Origin: Antennarius striatus
Lineage: Eukaryota; Chordata; Actinopteri; Lophiiformes; Antennariidae
Reading direction: 5' to 3'
NCBI RefSeq assembly: GCF_040054535.1
Contig: NC_090779.1
Location: 26,587,001-26,651,000 of the forward strand
DNA length: 64,000 nucleotides
Shown: one piece after another, positions 1 to 11,763 of the stretch
Layout: every line of letters starts with the position of its first letter
Position numbering within the stretch: the stretch's first letter is position 1
Notes under the pieces: generated by a model
Seen by the model: the letters and a program-made list of their open reading frames with translations, nothing else
What the model was told of the DNA's origin: nothing
Database searches by the model: none
Position numbers and translations under genes: made by a program

Positions 1-1590
1 TTAGTTGGAATTGGATCTAACAGACAGGAGGACGGTTTAGCTGAGGAGATTATTTTAATCAGCTGACTGATCTGTATTGGAGAAAAGACATCCATAGAAC
101 CAACGGGTTCAGCAGTCAGCTGTGTGTTTTCCGGATCTAAGGGACCTAAAGAAGGACCAGAGTTTGAGGATAGGATGCCATTAATTTGGTCTCTGATGAG
201 CAGGATCTTATTGTTGAAATTCATAAAATCATTGCTGTGGAGACTTGATGGAATACTAGGATCAAATGTGGTTCTTTGTCAGAACCTGTGATTGTTTCTT
301 TTGTCCTCCAGTAATGATGAATAATAGGCTGCTCTAGTGGAACGAATCCCTTACTGTATTTATGTAAACCATCTTCTCCTAGTTCAGTAGAACGCCATTT
401 CCTCTCAAGTTGTCGGGATTCTTGCTTTAATTGGTGGGTGCAAGAATTAAACCAGGGAGCTCGCATCCCCTGTTTTATAGTCTTGTCTTTTAGTGGAGCA
501 ATTAAATCTAAGGTTTTTCACGGAAAGTCTGTTGTATTGTCAACAAACTCATCAATTTTGAGATGGACTAACATTAACTGAGTTCGGAAAATGATCCGCT
601 GTGTGGTTCAGTTGTGGATACTTGGGATTTCTTCCCTGAATTTAGAAATAGTATGATCTGATAGATTTCTAGTTTTTTTGCAGGAAGAGAATTACACAAT
701 AGCCGAATGTCAAAAGTTATCAGGTCAGAAAGGATAGGATTACGAGGAAAGATGACCAACTCCTCAATTTCAATCCCATAAATCAAGACTAAGTCCAGAG
801 TATGCTCGAACTGGTGGGTAGGTTCCTGTACACACTGACTAAAGCCTATGGAGTCTAGTAATGACATAAATGCCCTACTGAGGCTATCATTACTGTCATC
901 CACGTGAATATTGAAATCACCAACAATTATGACCTCATCAGTTTTAAGAATTAAACTAGTTAAATCGGCAAATTCAGATAGAAAGTCACTGTATGGACCA
1001 GGAGGACAATAAATGATGACAAATAACAGGCTGAAGTATTTTCTGGATTGGGTTTGATAGGCTCAGACTAAGACTTTCAAATGGATTAAATATAATTTTA
1101 GGTTTAGGTCAATTCTAGCGAGGAATTAAAAATAGATGTAACTCCTCCACCTCTGCCTGAGACTGGAGGGATCTGATCATTTAGGTGACTAGGAGGAGTA
1201 GCTTCATTTAGGGAAAAATACTCATCCTCACTTAACCAGGTTTCCCTTAAAAAGAATAAATCAATATAATAATCTGATATAATGTCATTGATTAAAACAG
1301 CTTTTGAAGACAGATCTAATATTTAGGAGACTACATTTTATTGTTTCGTACTCCGGAGCTGTTGAAATCCTGGTTTTGATTTTTATTAAATTTGGATGTC
1401 CAGTTGCTTTCCTCTGGACTTGAAATAACTTAAATTTCACGTGAATTAACTTTAAACGGTCGAGGGACAGACACAGTCTCAATGGTGTGTACAGTGGATG
1501 ACAGCATGGTGGGTGACCATCCTAGGAGCGCAGGGACCTGTTTGAGACTACGACTCTACGTCCCGGTCTCACCTCTGGGTCAGGGTTTTG
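1..1590 (-). mobile_element. L2/CR1-like LINE fragment, endonuclease region, broken
   Basis: Minus-strand copy of the same non-LTR retrotransposon as the one at about 7.5-11.95 kb: positions 1-900 align closely with 9864-10860 there. The reading runs from the start of ORF2 (near 1590) through the apurinic-type endonuclease (the GDFNIHVD motif lies near 885-912) and into the linker before the reverse transcriptase, where the window cuts it. The stretch at 1285-1482 encodes the endonuclease start (LLNIRSVFKS). Small deletions and stops split the frame, so this copy is not coding. It keeps the endonuclease N-terminus that the second copy lacks. Confidence 0.85.
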
Positions 1591-3150
1591 GGTAAAAAAA
1601 ATAAAGTGTCAGCAGACATCATTCATCCAGGATCCTTTATCTGTCCGCCTCTTTGGCCGCGGTGCCGCTGGACTGCGTCGGCTGCTCCACCTCTTTGACA
1701 TGGCGTCCATGTTTGCTTTGAGATCACGCCACTGTTTTACATTCTCAGCATGAAATATTAAGTCATTATTTTCCCTTCAGAAGCAGCCACTCCTGCCATC
1801 AGTTGTGCGTTTTATCCTGAGTGTGCTCAGTTTGAGTCACCTTTCACACAAAGACCCCAGGTAGGAAAGAGGAATTCATCAAGCTTTATCTGGACGGCCA
1901 GGGAAGGCCAGACTTTGTGTCAAGAATTCCGGACACAACTCTCACTTCAGATGCATCAGGTCCGGATGAGCCGACCTCTCAACAGGACCCCCTCAAGAGG
2001 GTCCTACTATGGGGGATCTGGTCTGTCTGCTTTGTTACGACACCAACAGGAGGAGACTCCGACATCTGCAAACTTTGCTCTTTGTCATTTGAAGTGGGGT
2101 CCTGTTCTGACCCATCACGACCAGGAATGGAAACGTCCACACACTCAAACATTCCGTCTTTCCACTGACTCTTTAGACACTGGTCGACATCTGTGTGTAT
2201 TTTTTTCCCTTGAAAACTCAGCTGTCACATCCGTGTTTTATTTAGTCTGGGGTTTTTTTTACCGCAAAAGTGACAAAAATGACATATGACTCGGTATCTA
2301 ATAAAATTTAGTAGATTGTAAAGTAGTTTGGGGAAATGCAAATGAAGACACCGTAAATCACTGCTGTAAATTTCAGGCGGATGACGTTCCCCCAGCTGTT
2401 GCTCCAGACAGATTTGTATTCTGTGTTTTGGGGCAATACACACACCATCGTCTGAATCCAAAATCACAGCTGAACTCTTACACAAACTCCATCGCCACGA
2501 CAATAAATAATCGAGACAGGTGAATAATTATGGCGAGGGGAATCAATTCCAATTCAAAGTTTCTGACGAGCTAATGGATGGAGTTCAGGTTGGGCCGCAG
2601 TGATGAACGCCGGAGGTGAGGGAAACTTCCAAACACGCCGCGTGATCGGCCGCGTGATCGGCTGCGTCGGCGCCACCATTGGAAATCTGATGATGTATGG
2701 AAGGCGTGAGGGAAAGTATTGACGTTATTTACCTCGCACAATCAACGCTCATCACAGGCTTCAAGGTCCTGTATTTATCATTTATCACATGAGGAATTAA
2801 TTCTATTTTAAGAGGTGGGAGAAGTGGGGACAGGCACATTGTAAAAACGCTCCACTATGAGTAAAACCTATTAATGTGAAAGTGGGTGACTTATGTGGTA
2901 AATGTTTGTCGTTCTACTAACAAGTAGTTTGAGCAGCTGATTTATAACTTTATCTGGCATCAGAAGATCGTTAACGCTGATGCAACAGTTTGAAAGCGTT
3001 GAATTTACTGTCCTAGTAGGTCAAGGTTAGGCCAGATTAAACGAGTTGGATCACCTGCTGGAACAAATCAGAACACGGAGAGGAAGAAGTTCTGCCAAGC
3101 ATATCTAGGGTTACTTATTGGGAAAAAAATGTTTTACACGCAGTTTATAC
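1591..3150. other. no recognised feature
   Basis: Mixed-composition sequence. Open frames at 1915-2289 and 2225-2503 show no recognisable domain, no repeat match and no convincing splice sites. I see nothing to annotate. Confidence 0.5.
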
Positions 3151-3154
3151 TTTA

Positions 3155-3425
3155 AGGCAGCACAGCTGTCATGTCAGAGCACAAAGGTTGTAGGTTTGAG
3201 TCTCAATCTGTGTGGAGTTTAATCTTCTCCCCGTGTCTGCATGGGTTCTCTCCGGTTTCCTCCCACCTCCAAAAACTTGAGTGGTCGTTTGTCTTTCATG
3301 TGGTTTTGTGGTGCACTGGCATTGTGTCCGGAGTGTCACCCAACATCATGGCTGCTTGGATAGGCTGCAGCAACCCCCGTGACTCACGAAAGAGAAGCAG
3401 CTTGGAAAATGAACGAAAGAATTTA
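3155..3425 (+). mobile_element. SINE-like repeat, old copy
   Basis: Diverged + strand copy of the same short element found at 44650-45001. Shared landmarks are a head like GGCAGCACAG, then TGTGTGGAGTTTAATCTTCT, CCCCGTGTCTGCATGGGTTC and TCTCCGGTTTCCTCCCACC, then a tail around GGATAGGCTGCAGCAACCCC. The head resembles a tRNA-derived promoter but is degenerate. The 90-residue open frame across it is incidental. Confidence 0.65.
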
Positions 3426-3500
3426 GACCTTAAGATTGAATAATTTTACCAGTGGAGCCTCGTAATTTCACCTCCAGTGGGAACCCTAACCCTAACCCTT

Positions 3501-3898
3501 GGGGCGGCAGTGGCTCAGCGGTGGAGCAGATGTCTTGAATACCAGACATCGTCCAGCCATCGGCGGCTCGATTCCCGCTCCCGCCAAGACATCCTCTGGA
3601 GCATGAGCTGACACTGGCATGTGTCAGCTCACCTCCCAACCACTGCTGACGCGCCCCTGAGCAAGGCGCCGTCCCCCCTACAAGCTGTTCATTTGGGACG
3701 CGATCCCTCACCTGACCCATCACTCTGCCTCCCCCCTATGTACACAGACTAACTGCATGCCTACAAGCCCCTGGGGTGTTGTGTGTTTGTTCAGGGGCCT
3801 TTTCAGGGGTTTGTTCAGGTTGGTGTGTGCATGTCTAACTGGAGAGTGTAAAGAGAATTTTCCGTTTCAGGATTAATAAAGTATAATTCTTCTTCTTG
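3501..3898 (+). mobile_element. tRNA-derived SINE
   Basis: The head starts GGGGCGGCAGTGGCTCAGCG. An A box (TGGCTCAGCGG, 3511-3521) and a B box (GGCTCGATTCC, 3565-3575) are spaced as in a tRNA gene. The body has a short inverted repeat around GAGCTGACAC / GTGTCAGCTC, and the 3' end is an AATAAAGTATAATTC plus TTC-repeat tail. Related partial copies lie at 53122-53345 (+) and 58470-58672 (-). The element should be transcribed by RNA polymerase III and moved by a partner LINE. The CCCTAA triplet just upstream (3484-3499) is flank. Confidence 0.75.
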
Positions 3899-5555
3899 AC
3901 TCACCTGTTGCCTGTGTGAACGCAGCATGTGATCGGTTTGGAGTTGGACGTTCCCTGAACAATGACTCCGATCATGATGAAAACACTCTAAGTTCAGACT
4001 TTGTCACTCGGTGTTGTAACTGTGACTGACTGCTGGCGGAGGCCAGGCCGCTTGTGATCGTTCAAACTTTGTTTGGCAGCTAAACACGATGAAATCTTCT
4101 CTTTAATGCCTTCCAGATGGAGGAAATACTCATTTGCATTTGTTACCAGCGAGACAAGACGAGGATGAGAGAAAATTCAATCTCTCTCTCTCTCTGGTGT
4201 TTGGGACGGACTGAAGTGTCAGCTGTCAGCCTCTCAAATACCCTCAAAGCGACTTGGACTTTTAAAACAGTTAATTAAGACTTGCTCTGACACATTCAGC
4301 ATCGATTTTTCAAGCAGGAAATCCACATTCATATTTCAAAGGGAAGAAGGTCACGCAGCTCAACGCCAAGAGACCGTTCACCCGCAGAAATCTTTGCATG
4401 GCCTCATCAATGTTTCATTGATTTATTCATCTATTCGTGGATTGTCTGAACTTGTCCCTAAAGTACACATGAGTGTCTCCTGTACATTCGTGTTGTCGTC
4501 GTACCGACGGTCGTACGGCCGTCAGTCATCATTACGACCACTAATGGGTCGGGTTTTTTTCCACTCACAGAACCCAACAAAAGTTTTGCAAATAATGAAG
4601 TTGCTCTCAAGAGAAGACGTCTGAAACTAGCACGAACAGCCCCGTTCCCAGATGAAGTCTGGCAAACTATGGCTTTAGTCAGGCACGGAGATGTGGAAGG
4701 TTCTGCTGGGCGCCGTTTCGAGTAGAAACGGGCGCCGAAGCCCGTTAATGCCTGACTGGCCTGAGTGTCAACGGTCGCTCGTCGTGTTTTTCACCACGAT
4801 TCCCACGGCAACGAGCGGCACTGCATAAATACAGTGAAATGAGTCACTTCTCCGTTTTCAGGCGTTGCTTTGCTTTTCCTGGAGGCGCTGGCCTGAAACC
4901 ATCGGTGGTTGAAGGTGGAGGAAGGAGCGCTGGGGCGTATGGGAGGTGAAGGAGTCACAGCGGAGGATGAGGACTGGTGGCTCTGACTCTCTGATCAAAC
5001 AAACTACAGCTGGACCACGAAGACACTTCTCCTCATTTCATTCCCCATTAAGCCCCTGGTGTTTGTCCAAACCTTTGCCCATTGATTTTTATCACTGCCA
5101 TCCAGACACCAGTTTCAGCTCATTTCTCAAGCGTATGAAAATCAGGCAGCAGTGAAGAAAATATGCTGTAGCTGCGTCCCCCCCACCCGCAGGACGTTCA
5201 TCAGCGTCTTCCCCTCATCTTCCTACTCTGGTTTCTCTGTTTCTTCAGTGACTTTTTTACCAGGTGAGATTCCGCAATGAAAGAAAAACTTAAAGTGACG
5301 GATTGTCGTGAACTCTCAGGCTCACGAGTGTCGAGAGTTTTCTGTGAAAACATGAAATTAATAGCGGCTGCTTGGAAGGTTGTAAATAAAAATGCATCAC
5401 TGCCCCCCTCATCCCGATCTCATCCATCACGGATCACACCGGGCCTCACCAACGATTGGAGACGAATGTTCCCGGGTTCCTCCGAGACAGAACCGCCAAC
5501 CGGAGGACGCCAAGTATTCATGCTGGTGCTTTAACGCATCGTAAGACAAGAACGT
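3899..5555. other. no recognised feature
   Basis: Unique-looking intergenic sequence with a short (TC)n run near 4180-4195. Open frames at 4394-4624, 4946-5155 and 5277-5534 show no domain or splice context that I recognise. Confidence 0.5.
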
Positions 5556-5558
5556 ACA

Positions 5559-5700
5559 GATCATATGATGATCCTCACCCGACGCCAACGTGTTCACCAG
5601 CAGAGCGTCGGGTGAGGATCATCACATGATCTATACAATGACCTCATTCGTTGGTTACCTGGCTCTGCTGGTGAACATGTTGGCACCAACGTGTTCACAA
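5559..5700. repeat. nested inverted repeat
   Basis: Arms 5559-5585 and 5605-5631 are 27 bp each with a single mismatch, around a 19-nt loop. The loop region (5583-5605) is itself repeated inverted at 5663-5684 (CTCTGCTGGTGAACATGTTG) with one mismatch, and part of it recurs directly at 5686-5698. The result is a compound hairpin or cruciform-forming segment of about 140 bp. No transposase or terminal duplication is seen. Confidence 0.8.
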
Positions 5701-5764
5701 GGTCTCGCTGCAGACACTCCGTGTTCCTGCTCAGCTCCTCGTCACATGGACACCTTCACATGGG

Positions 5765-6052
5765 AACTGTGTTAGTGTTCCGTGTTGGAGGTCCGTGTTG
5801 CTGTTCTGTGTTGATGTTCTGTGTTGGCGTTCTGTGTTGGCGTTCCGTGTTGGTGTTCCGTGTTGATGTTCTGTATTGGCATTCTGTGTTGGCATTCTGT
5901 GTTGGCTTTCCTTGTTGGTGTTTCGTGTTGTTGTTCCGTGTTGGTGTTCCTCATTGGCGATCCGGGTTGGCTTTCCATGTTGGCTTTCCATGTTGGTGTT
6001 CCGTGTTGGTGTTTCGTGTTGGCGTTCTGTGTTGGTGTTCCGTGTTCTGAAC
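5765..6052 (+). repeat. 12-bp minisatellite
   Basis: About 24 imperfect copies of a unit like TTCCGTGTTGGT/C. Because 12 is a multiple of three, several frames on both strands stay open (antisense reading rich in NTEHQHGTPT-type repeats). I regard these frames as artefacts of the repeat and not as genes. Confidence 0.85.
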
Positions 6053-7080
6053 TGAATGATTCAGGACTCACACTTTAAAATAGCTGCGACACACAAACAC
6101 GACAACGCAGAGCTCTTCACGCCCCCGCCATTAACTGCTTTTCACACCAAATTAAGGTGCCTATTCCACAAACACACGGCAGCACGCAGGATGTATGTTC
6201 CCTACATTTAACGGGCTTGAAGGCTAATTATAATTGCAAATCGGTGACTTGACTCCTGGCTGTGTTTGGGTGCAAACCCAGCTAGAAGAAATTATTAAGG
6301 CTACATGCTCACTCGTCTCATACTCTTAGTGTTTAAACTGGAATTTATTATTTAAATTAATTCATTTTATGCGGACATTATGTAGATTATTTAAAATAAT
6401 GAATATTTAAAATATTCACATATTTGAGCACTTGTGTATCGTTATGTGGAATTTTTTAGTTAAATATCGATTAGAATGAATAGACAATCAGGGTTAGAGT
6501 TAGCAACCAAAACATTTTCCAAACCCCCCTTTAATTAAAATTGACGTCAGAGAAGCCAAACGCTTTGTTGAAGCCATCTGATCCCTGAAGGAATTCCTCA
6601 AACAATGATCAAAATGGAAATTGAGTGACTCCGAAGTTGGTTTTTGCTGTGGAAGAGCAAAACTAAACTAAACCCACCGGCAGCATCCAGCTCAGTGCTG
6701 CTGGACCAGTGTATTTTGTCATCCTGTCAGGTCTTCAGTGTGTGTTCATCCTGTCAGTTGTATGTTCATCACAGGTCTGCTACCCGCCCGCGTTCAGTTT
6801 GGACCAGCGTCTAAAGCTAGCATGTGTGCTAATAACCATGTATAAAGGCTATATGTCTCAGCTCCTGATGACGTCAACTGGTTGTATTTATTTTGCAAAG
6901 CAGAGGAATGTAATGAACTTCAGCTCCTCTGATGGTTTTTTGATGAGCATGGATAATTTAGAGGCAAAGCCAAACACCGCCACAGCGGGTTTGGAGCACA
7001 GTAGTTGAAAAATGTGACTTAGAGGTCCAACCAGGTGGTGAAGCTCCACAGGGGAAGCTTCTGTATCCTGATCCAGTCAA
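6053..7080. other. no recognised feature
   Basis: AT-rich around 6310-6500 (runs such as TTTAAAATATTCACATATTT), otherwise ordinary intergenic sequence. The open frame at 6709-7008 has no recognisable domain. Confidence 0.5.
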
Positions 7081-7081
7081 G

Positions 7082-7452
7082 AGTAGGGTAGGGTAGAGTA
7101 GAGTAGAGTAGAGTAGAGTAGAGTAGAGTAGAGTAGGGTAGGGTAGAGTACAGTAGGGTAGGGTAGTGTTGGATAGGGTAGGGTAGAGTAGAGTAGGATA
7201 GAGTAGAGTAGAATAGAGTAGGGTAGAGTAGAGTAGAATAGAGTAGGGTAGAGTAGAGTAGAGTAGAATAGAATAGGGTAGAGTAGGGTAGAGTAGAGTA
7301 CGGTAGGGTAGAGTAGAATGGGGTAGAGTAGGGTAGAGTAGAATGGGGTAGAGTAGGGTAGGGTAGAATAGACTAGGGTAGAGTAGAATAGAGTAGGGTA
7401 GGGTAGAGTAGAATAGAGTAGGGTAGGGTAGAGTAGGGTAGGCTAGAGTAGA
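7082..7452 (+). repeat. pentanucleotide array (GAGTA/GGGTA)n
   Basis: About 74 tandem copies of AGAGT/AGGGT-type pentamers with frequent A/G interchange at one position. It is immediately followed by a short LINE-like tail (TCCGGGATTATTAAAGTATC, about 7511-7530). Confidence 0.9.
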
Positions 7453-8728
7453 ACTGTATTGATCCTTCAGGAGGTTCCTTCAGTTGCGCATCTTCTGCCT
7501 TGTACAATTTCCTCCGGGATTATTAAAGTATCTATCATCAAGTTTTAAGTTTTATTTATATAGCGCTTAATCATGACAGCAGACATTTCAAAGCGCTTTA
7601 ACAGACAGAAACCCAACTGAACCCTCCAGAGCATCAGAGACAGTGGAGGGAAAACCTCACTCATTGAGGAAGAAACTCCGGACAGGACCCAGACTCTTTT
7701 GGGGGGCCATCCGCCTCGACCGGTTGGGGGGAAAAGAAATCAAAGGAAGATCAGGACAGGGTCAGAGAGAGAGAGACAGAGAGAGAGTGAGACAGGTCAG
7801 AGAGAGACAGTATCAATATGGTTAAGGTTGATAAAGTCAAGGCACAATTACAGCTGATTGGATGACTGTATGGAGGAAGGAGGAGGAAAGGAAGCAGGAC
7901 CCCAGCTGATGGATAGTTGAGGGGTGGTACTGGTGGGCTCGGAGGCGCAGGTCCACAGAGGAAGGTCCACGGCGGCTGGGCGGATGAGGGGTGGAACAGT
8001 AAGATGACACCAAGGAAGAGAGGCAGCAGGACCCCAGTCGATGGTTAGGGTGGGGGGTGATACTGGTGGATGGGAGGTGCAGGTCCACAGCGGATGGGTG
8101 GATGAGGGGTGGAACAGTATGGTGGCGCGGAGGAAAAAGGAAGCCAAACCCCAGCTGATAATTAGGTTAGGGGTGGTACTGGTGGGATGGGAAGAGCAGG
8201 TCCATAGCAGATGGGTGGATGAGGGGTGAACCTGAGAAAAACCTGGGAGAACATAGAGCACAGAGACTCCAGGGAAGAAGTTTAGTTAGTACGGTGTGAT
8301 TGGAGACTTGAAGAGTGAGGTCAGAGAGGAGGAGGAGTAACAGAGATGGTTGGAGAGAAGGGGGAGGAGAGAGGAACTCAGTGAGTCTGGATGTTGAGTC
8401 TCCAGCAGTGTAGGTCTATATGAAAATAAACGTAGTAACCTGAGTTACCATTAATTGTAAAATTTATGAAAAAGAAAAGTTTTAAGTCTAGTCTTAAATA
8501 GTGAGAGGGTGTCTGCCCCCCGAACTGAGGGAGGGAGGTGGTTCCACAATAGAGGGGCTTGATAGCTAAAGGCTCTAGCCCCCGTCCTACTTTTATAAAT
8601 TCTAGGAACCACCAGTAGGCCAATATGTTGAGAGCGTAATGCTCTAGATGGATTATAAGGAACTAAAGTTCCTTCAGGAAGGTCGGTGCCACCAAGGGCT
8701 TTGGAAGTGAGGAGGAGTATTTTAACAT

Positions 8729-9670
8729 CTATCCTAGCTTCACAGGAAGCCAGTGCAGAGAAGCAACACAGGAGAAATATGGTCTCTGGCACTGGTCCTG
8801 GTCAGAAACCTGGTCTCTGATACTGGTCCTGGTCAGAACCTGGTCTCTGGTACTGGTCCTGGTCAGAACACGGGTGGCAGCATTCTGAATTAGTTGAAGA
8901 GTCTTCTGCGACTTTTTGGGGCAGCCTGTTCTAGAAACCTGCTTAATGTGTGTGTTAAACCAGAGATCCTGATCAAAGATGACACCTAGGTTCCTCGCAG
9001 TGGTTTTGGCCTCAAACGTGATGCCATCCAAGGTAATTACATCACTGGGCACTACATCCCTAACAGTTTTTGGGCCGAGCACAACAACCTTAGTTTCATC
9101 AGAATTGAGATGCAAAAAGTTATTGGTCATCCAATCTTTAATCCCTTTGATACACGCCTGTAATTTGCACAACTGGCTGACTTCGTCAGGTTTAATCCAG
9201 AGATATAATTGCGTATCATCGGCATAACAATAGAAGTTGATGGAGTGTTTCCTTATCAAATTACCCAGAGGAAGCATGTACAAGATAAACAGTATTGGAC
9301 CAAGAACCGAGCCTTGAGGAACTCCATAACTAACTGTAGTTGACTGAGAGGAGTTGTTATTAACGTGAACAAACTGGGAACGGTCAGTTAAATAGGACTT
9401 AAACCACATCAGTGCTGATCCCTTAATACCAATTGTTTGGTCCAGTCGTGCCAGAAGAATATTGTGGTCAATTGTGTCAAACGCCGCACTAAGGTCCAAG
9501 AGAACCAGTATAGAAACAAGTCCTCTGTCTGAAGCGGTTAGAAGGTCGTTGCTAACCTTGACAAGTGCTGTTTCCGTACTATGATGTTCCCTGAAACCTG
9601 ACCGGAAATTCTCAAATAAACTGTTGGATTTAAGGAAATCACAAAACTGATTAGCGACTATTTTCTCCAA
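8729..9670 (-). CDS. LINE reverse transcriptase core (ORF2 fragment)
   Basis: 313-residue open frame carrying the palm motifs of a non-LTR reverse transcriptase. These are [15 protein letters not shown] (residues 22-36), motif [11 protein letters not shown] with Asp at 65 (61-70), motif [14 protein letters not shown] (118-130) and the catalytic YADD at 149-152. Such enzymes copy the element RNA at a nicked target. Upstream RT sequence (9755-9958, with SSCLLDSIPTKLIKE) is in another frame, and the thumb and C-terminal tail (8451-8792) are in a third. At least two frameshifts therefore separate this from a full ORF2. The Met at the start is internal. Near the end, copies of a short CTGGTACTGGTCCTGGTCAG repeat (about 8790-8880) disturb the frame. 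Confidence 0.85.
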   Translation of the reverse strand: MEKIVANQFCDFLKSNSLFENFRSGFREHHSTETALVKVSNDLLTASDRGLVSILVLLDLSAAFDTIDHNILLARLDQTIGIKGSALMWFKSYLTDRSQFVHVNNNSSQSTTVSYGVPQGSVLGPILFILYMLPLGNLIRKHSINFYCYADDTQLYLWIKPDEVSQLCKLQACIKGIKDWMTNNFLHLNSDETKVVVLGPKTVRDVVPSDVITLDGITFEAKTTARNLGVIFDQDLWFNTHIKQVSRTGCPKKSQKTLQLIQNAATRVLTRTSTRDQVLTRTSIRDQVSDQDQCQRPYFSCVASLHWLPVKLG

Positions 9671-9754
9671 GATCTTAGATAAAAACGGGAGATTTGAGAT
9701 GGGTCGATAATTATTTAGAACAGTAGGGTCCAGGTTAGGTTTTTTGAGAAGTGG

Positions 9755-9958
9755 CTAAATTACAGCTACTTTAAAGGACCGTGGTACATATCCAGTAGAT
9801 AAAGACATGTTAATTATATTAAGGAAGTGGTTGCCAAGTAAAGGTAGGGCTTCTTTGATGAGTTTAGTTGGAATTGAATCTAACAGACAGGAGGATGGTT
9901 TAGCTGAGGAGATTATTTTAATCAGCTGACTAATCTGTATTGGAGAAAAGACATCCAT
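9755..9958 (-). pseudogene. LINE ORF2, RT N-terminal segment
   Basis: 67-residue fragment preceding the RT core and frame-shifted from it. It contains the conserved stretch KPSSCLLDSIPTKLIKE seen at the start of L2/CR1-clade reverse transcriptases. The left window edge (position 1) begins in the equivalent place of the first copy. Confidence 0.8.
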
Positions 9959-9971
9959 AGAACCAAAGGGT

Positions 9972-10376
9972 TCAGGAGTCAGCTGTGTTTTCTGGATCTA
10001 AGGGACCTAAAGAAGGACCAGAGTTTGAGGATAGGACACCATTAATTTTGTCTCTGATGAGCAGGATCTTATTATTGAAGAAATTCATAAAATCATTGCT
10101 GTGGAGACTTGATGGAATACTAGGCACAAATGCACTGTGGTTCTTTGTCAGTCTGGATACAGTACTGAACAAGAACCTGTGATTGTTTCTATTGTCCTCA
10201 ATTAATGATGAATAATAGGCTGCTCTAGCAGAACAAAGTGCCTTCCTGTATTTATGTAAACCATCATGCCACGCAGTGCGGTACTTTTCTAATTTAGTAG
10301 AACGCCATTTCCTCTCAAGTTGTCGGGATTCTTGCTTTAATTGGTGGGTATGAGAATTAAACCAGGGAGCTCGCAT
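9972..10376 (-). pseudogene. LINE ORF2, endonuclease-RT linker segment
   Basis: 134-residue fragment with the typical linker wording (MRAPWFNSHTHQLKQESRQL, then basic residues and AYYSSLIEDN). It is nearly identical in sense to 221-466 of the first copy, but that copy has lost internal bases. It lies between the endonuclease and RT fragments. Confidence 0.8.
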
Positions 10377-10384
10377 CCCCTGTT

Positions 10385-10906
10385 TTATAGTCTTATTTTT
10401 TTAGTGGAGCAATTAAATCTAAGGTTTTTCGCAGAGTCTGAAGTAACGTCAACAAACTCATCAATTTGAGATGGGCTAGCATTAACTGAGTTCAGAAAAT
10501 GACCCGCTGTGTAGTTCAGTAGTGGGATTAGATTAAGCATACTTGGGATTTCTTCCCTGAATTTAGAAATAGTATGATCTGATAAGTTTCTAGTACAAAC
10601 GTTTTTTGCAGGAAGACAATTACACAATAGCCGAATGTCAAAAGTTATCAGGCAGTGGTCATAAAGGATAGGATTACGAGGAAAGATGACCAACTCCTCA
10701 ATTTCAATCCCATAGATCAAGACTAAGTCCAGAGTATGCTCGAACTGGTGGGTAGGTTCCTGTACACACTGACTAAAGCCTATGGAGTCTAGTAATGACA
10801 TAAATGCCCTACTGAGGCTATCATTACTGTCATCCACGTGAATATTGAAATCACCAACAATTATGACCTCATCAGATTTTTTGACAGGAGAGCAGCGCCA
10901 TTCCAA
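10385..10906 (-). pseudogene. LINE endonuclease, C-terminal half
   Basis: The frame contains the endonuclease motif VGDFNIHVDD and, later, a DHCLITFDIRLL-type terminal motif in which Asp-His form part of the active site. The N-terminal half, with the first catalytic Asn/Glu motifs, is absent. The sequence before GDFNIHV comes from the end of ORF1. In the first LINE copy the corresponding upstream sequence (915-1590) is present. Confidence 0.8.
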
Positions 10907-11763
10907 GTGGGATGTATGCCGTCTCTCCTAATGAGACCGGGCTTTCCCCAAAAAGTCCGCCAATTATCAACAAACTGAATGTCATTAGCAGGACACCACC
11001 TAGACAGCCAGCGGTTGAGTGAAGACATGCGGCTAAACATGTCATCACTGGTCAGATTGGGAAGGGGGCCAGAGAACACTACGGAGTCCGACATTGTTTT
11101 TACGTAGCTGCACACCGACTGAATATTAATTTTTGTGACCTCCAATTGGCGTAACCGGGTGTCATTACCGCCGACGTGGATTACAATCTTACCATATGTA
11201 CGTTTATCTTTAGCCAGCAGTTTCAAAAATGACTCGATGTCGCCCGCTCTGGCACCCGGGATACACTTGACTATGGTCGCTGGTGTCTCTAGTTTAACGT
11301 GCCGCACCACAGAGCTGCCAATCACCAGAGTAGGTTCCTCAGCGGGTGTGTCGCTGAGCGGGGAAAAGCATTTCGAGATATCGAGTGGTTGCGGGGATTG
11401 GTGGTGAACCCGAGGCTTTCGCCTGCCACTATGTTTCCTACGAACAGTCTCACACTGCTCCTGCTCGGGGGCTGCTGGAGGACGGCTAACCTGAGCTGGG
11501 GAGTGGCTAGCGTGAGCTGGTGGGTCCGCTCCGGCTGAAGCTACCTGACTAGGTGGCACAGCTATGTTTTCAGTTAAGGAGCGAACCAGTGCCTCCAACT
11601 GACTAAGTCTTGCTTCCATCCGAGAAAAAGCACTACACTTAGTGCAGATGCCCCTCTCGCTGAAGGAAGCGGGGGGAAAACTATACATCTGACAGACTGA
11701 GCAGCAGAGAGAAGGAGAGGGAGGAGAGTGGACAGAGGAAAACGTAGCCATAGTTAGCAACAA
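10861..11763 (-). CDS. LINE ORF1 with SGNH (GDSL-like) esterase domain
   Basis: 300-residue open frame. Residues 20-43 hold a CxxC...CxxC pair (C21/C24 and C40/C43), a possible small zinc-binding site, and residues 47-66 look like a short coiled coil. After a Pro/Ala-rich linker, residues 143-300 match an SGNH hydrolase. Block I has Ser150 in VIGSSVV, Asn200 and Gly198-199 lie in HVGGND, and Asp281/His284 lie in DGIHP, so the catalytic triad residues appear kept. Esterase-type ORF1 proteins are known in CR1/L2-clade LINEs and may aid membrane or RNP behaviour; the role here is inferred. Its last codons run into the endonuclease through a deletion junction near 10870-10880. Confidence 0.85.
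   Translation of the reverse strand: MLLTMATFSSVHSPPSPSLCCSVCQMYSFPPASFSERGICTKCSAFSRMEARLSQLEALVRSLTENIAVPPSQVASAGADPPAHASHSPAQVSRPPAAPEQEQCETVRRKHSGRRKPRVHHQSPQPLDISKCFSPLSDTPAEEPTLVIGSSVVRHVKLETPATIVKCIPGARAGDIESFLKLLAKDKRTYGKIVIHVGGNDTRLRQLEVTKINIQSVCSYVKTMSDSVVFSGPLPNLTSDDMFSRMSSLNRWLSRWCPANDIQFVDNWRTFWGKPGLIRRDGIHPTWNGAALLSKNLMRS

Noticed and set aside
5691-6071. Overlapping frames on both strands (NTEHQHGTPT / VGVLCWCSV repeats)
   Set aside because: A 12-bp minisatellite keeps frames open on both strands; no non-repeat coding sequence.
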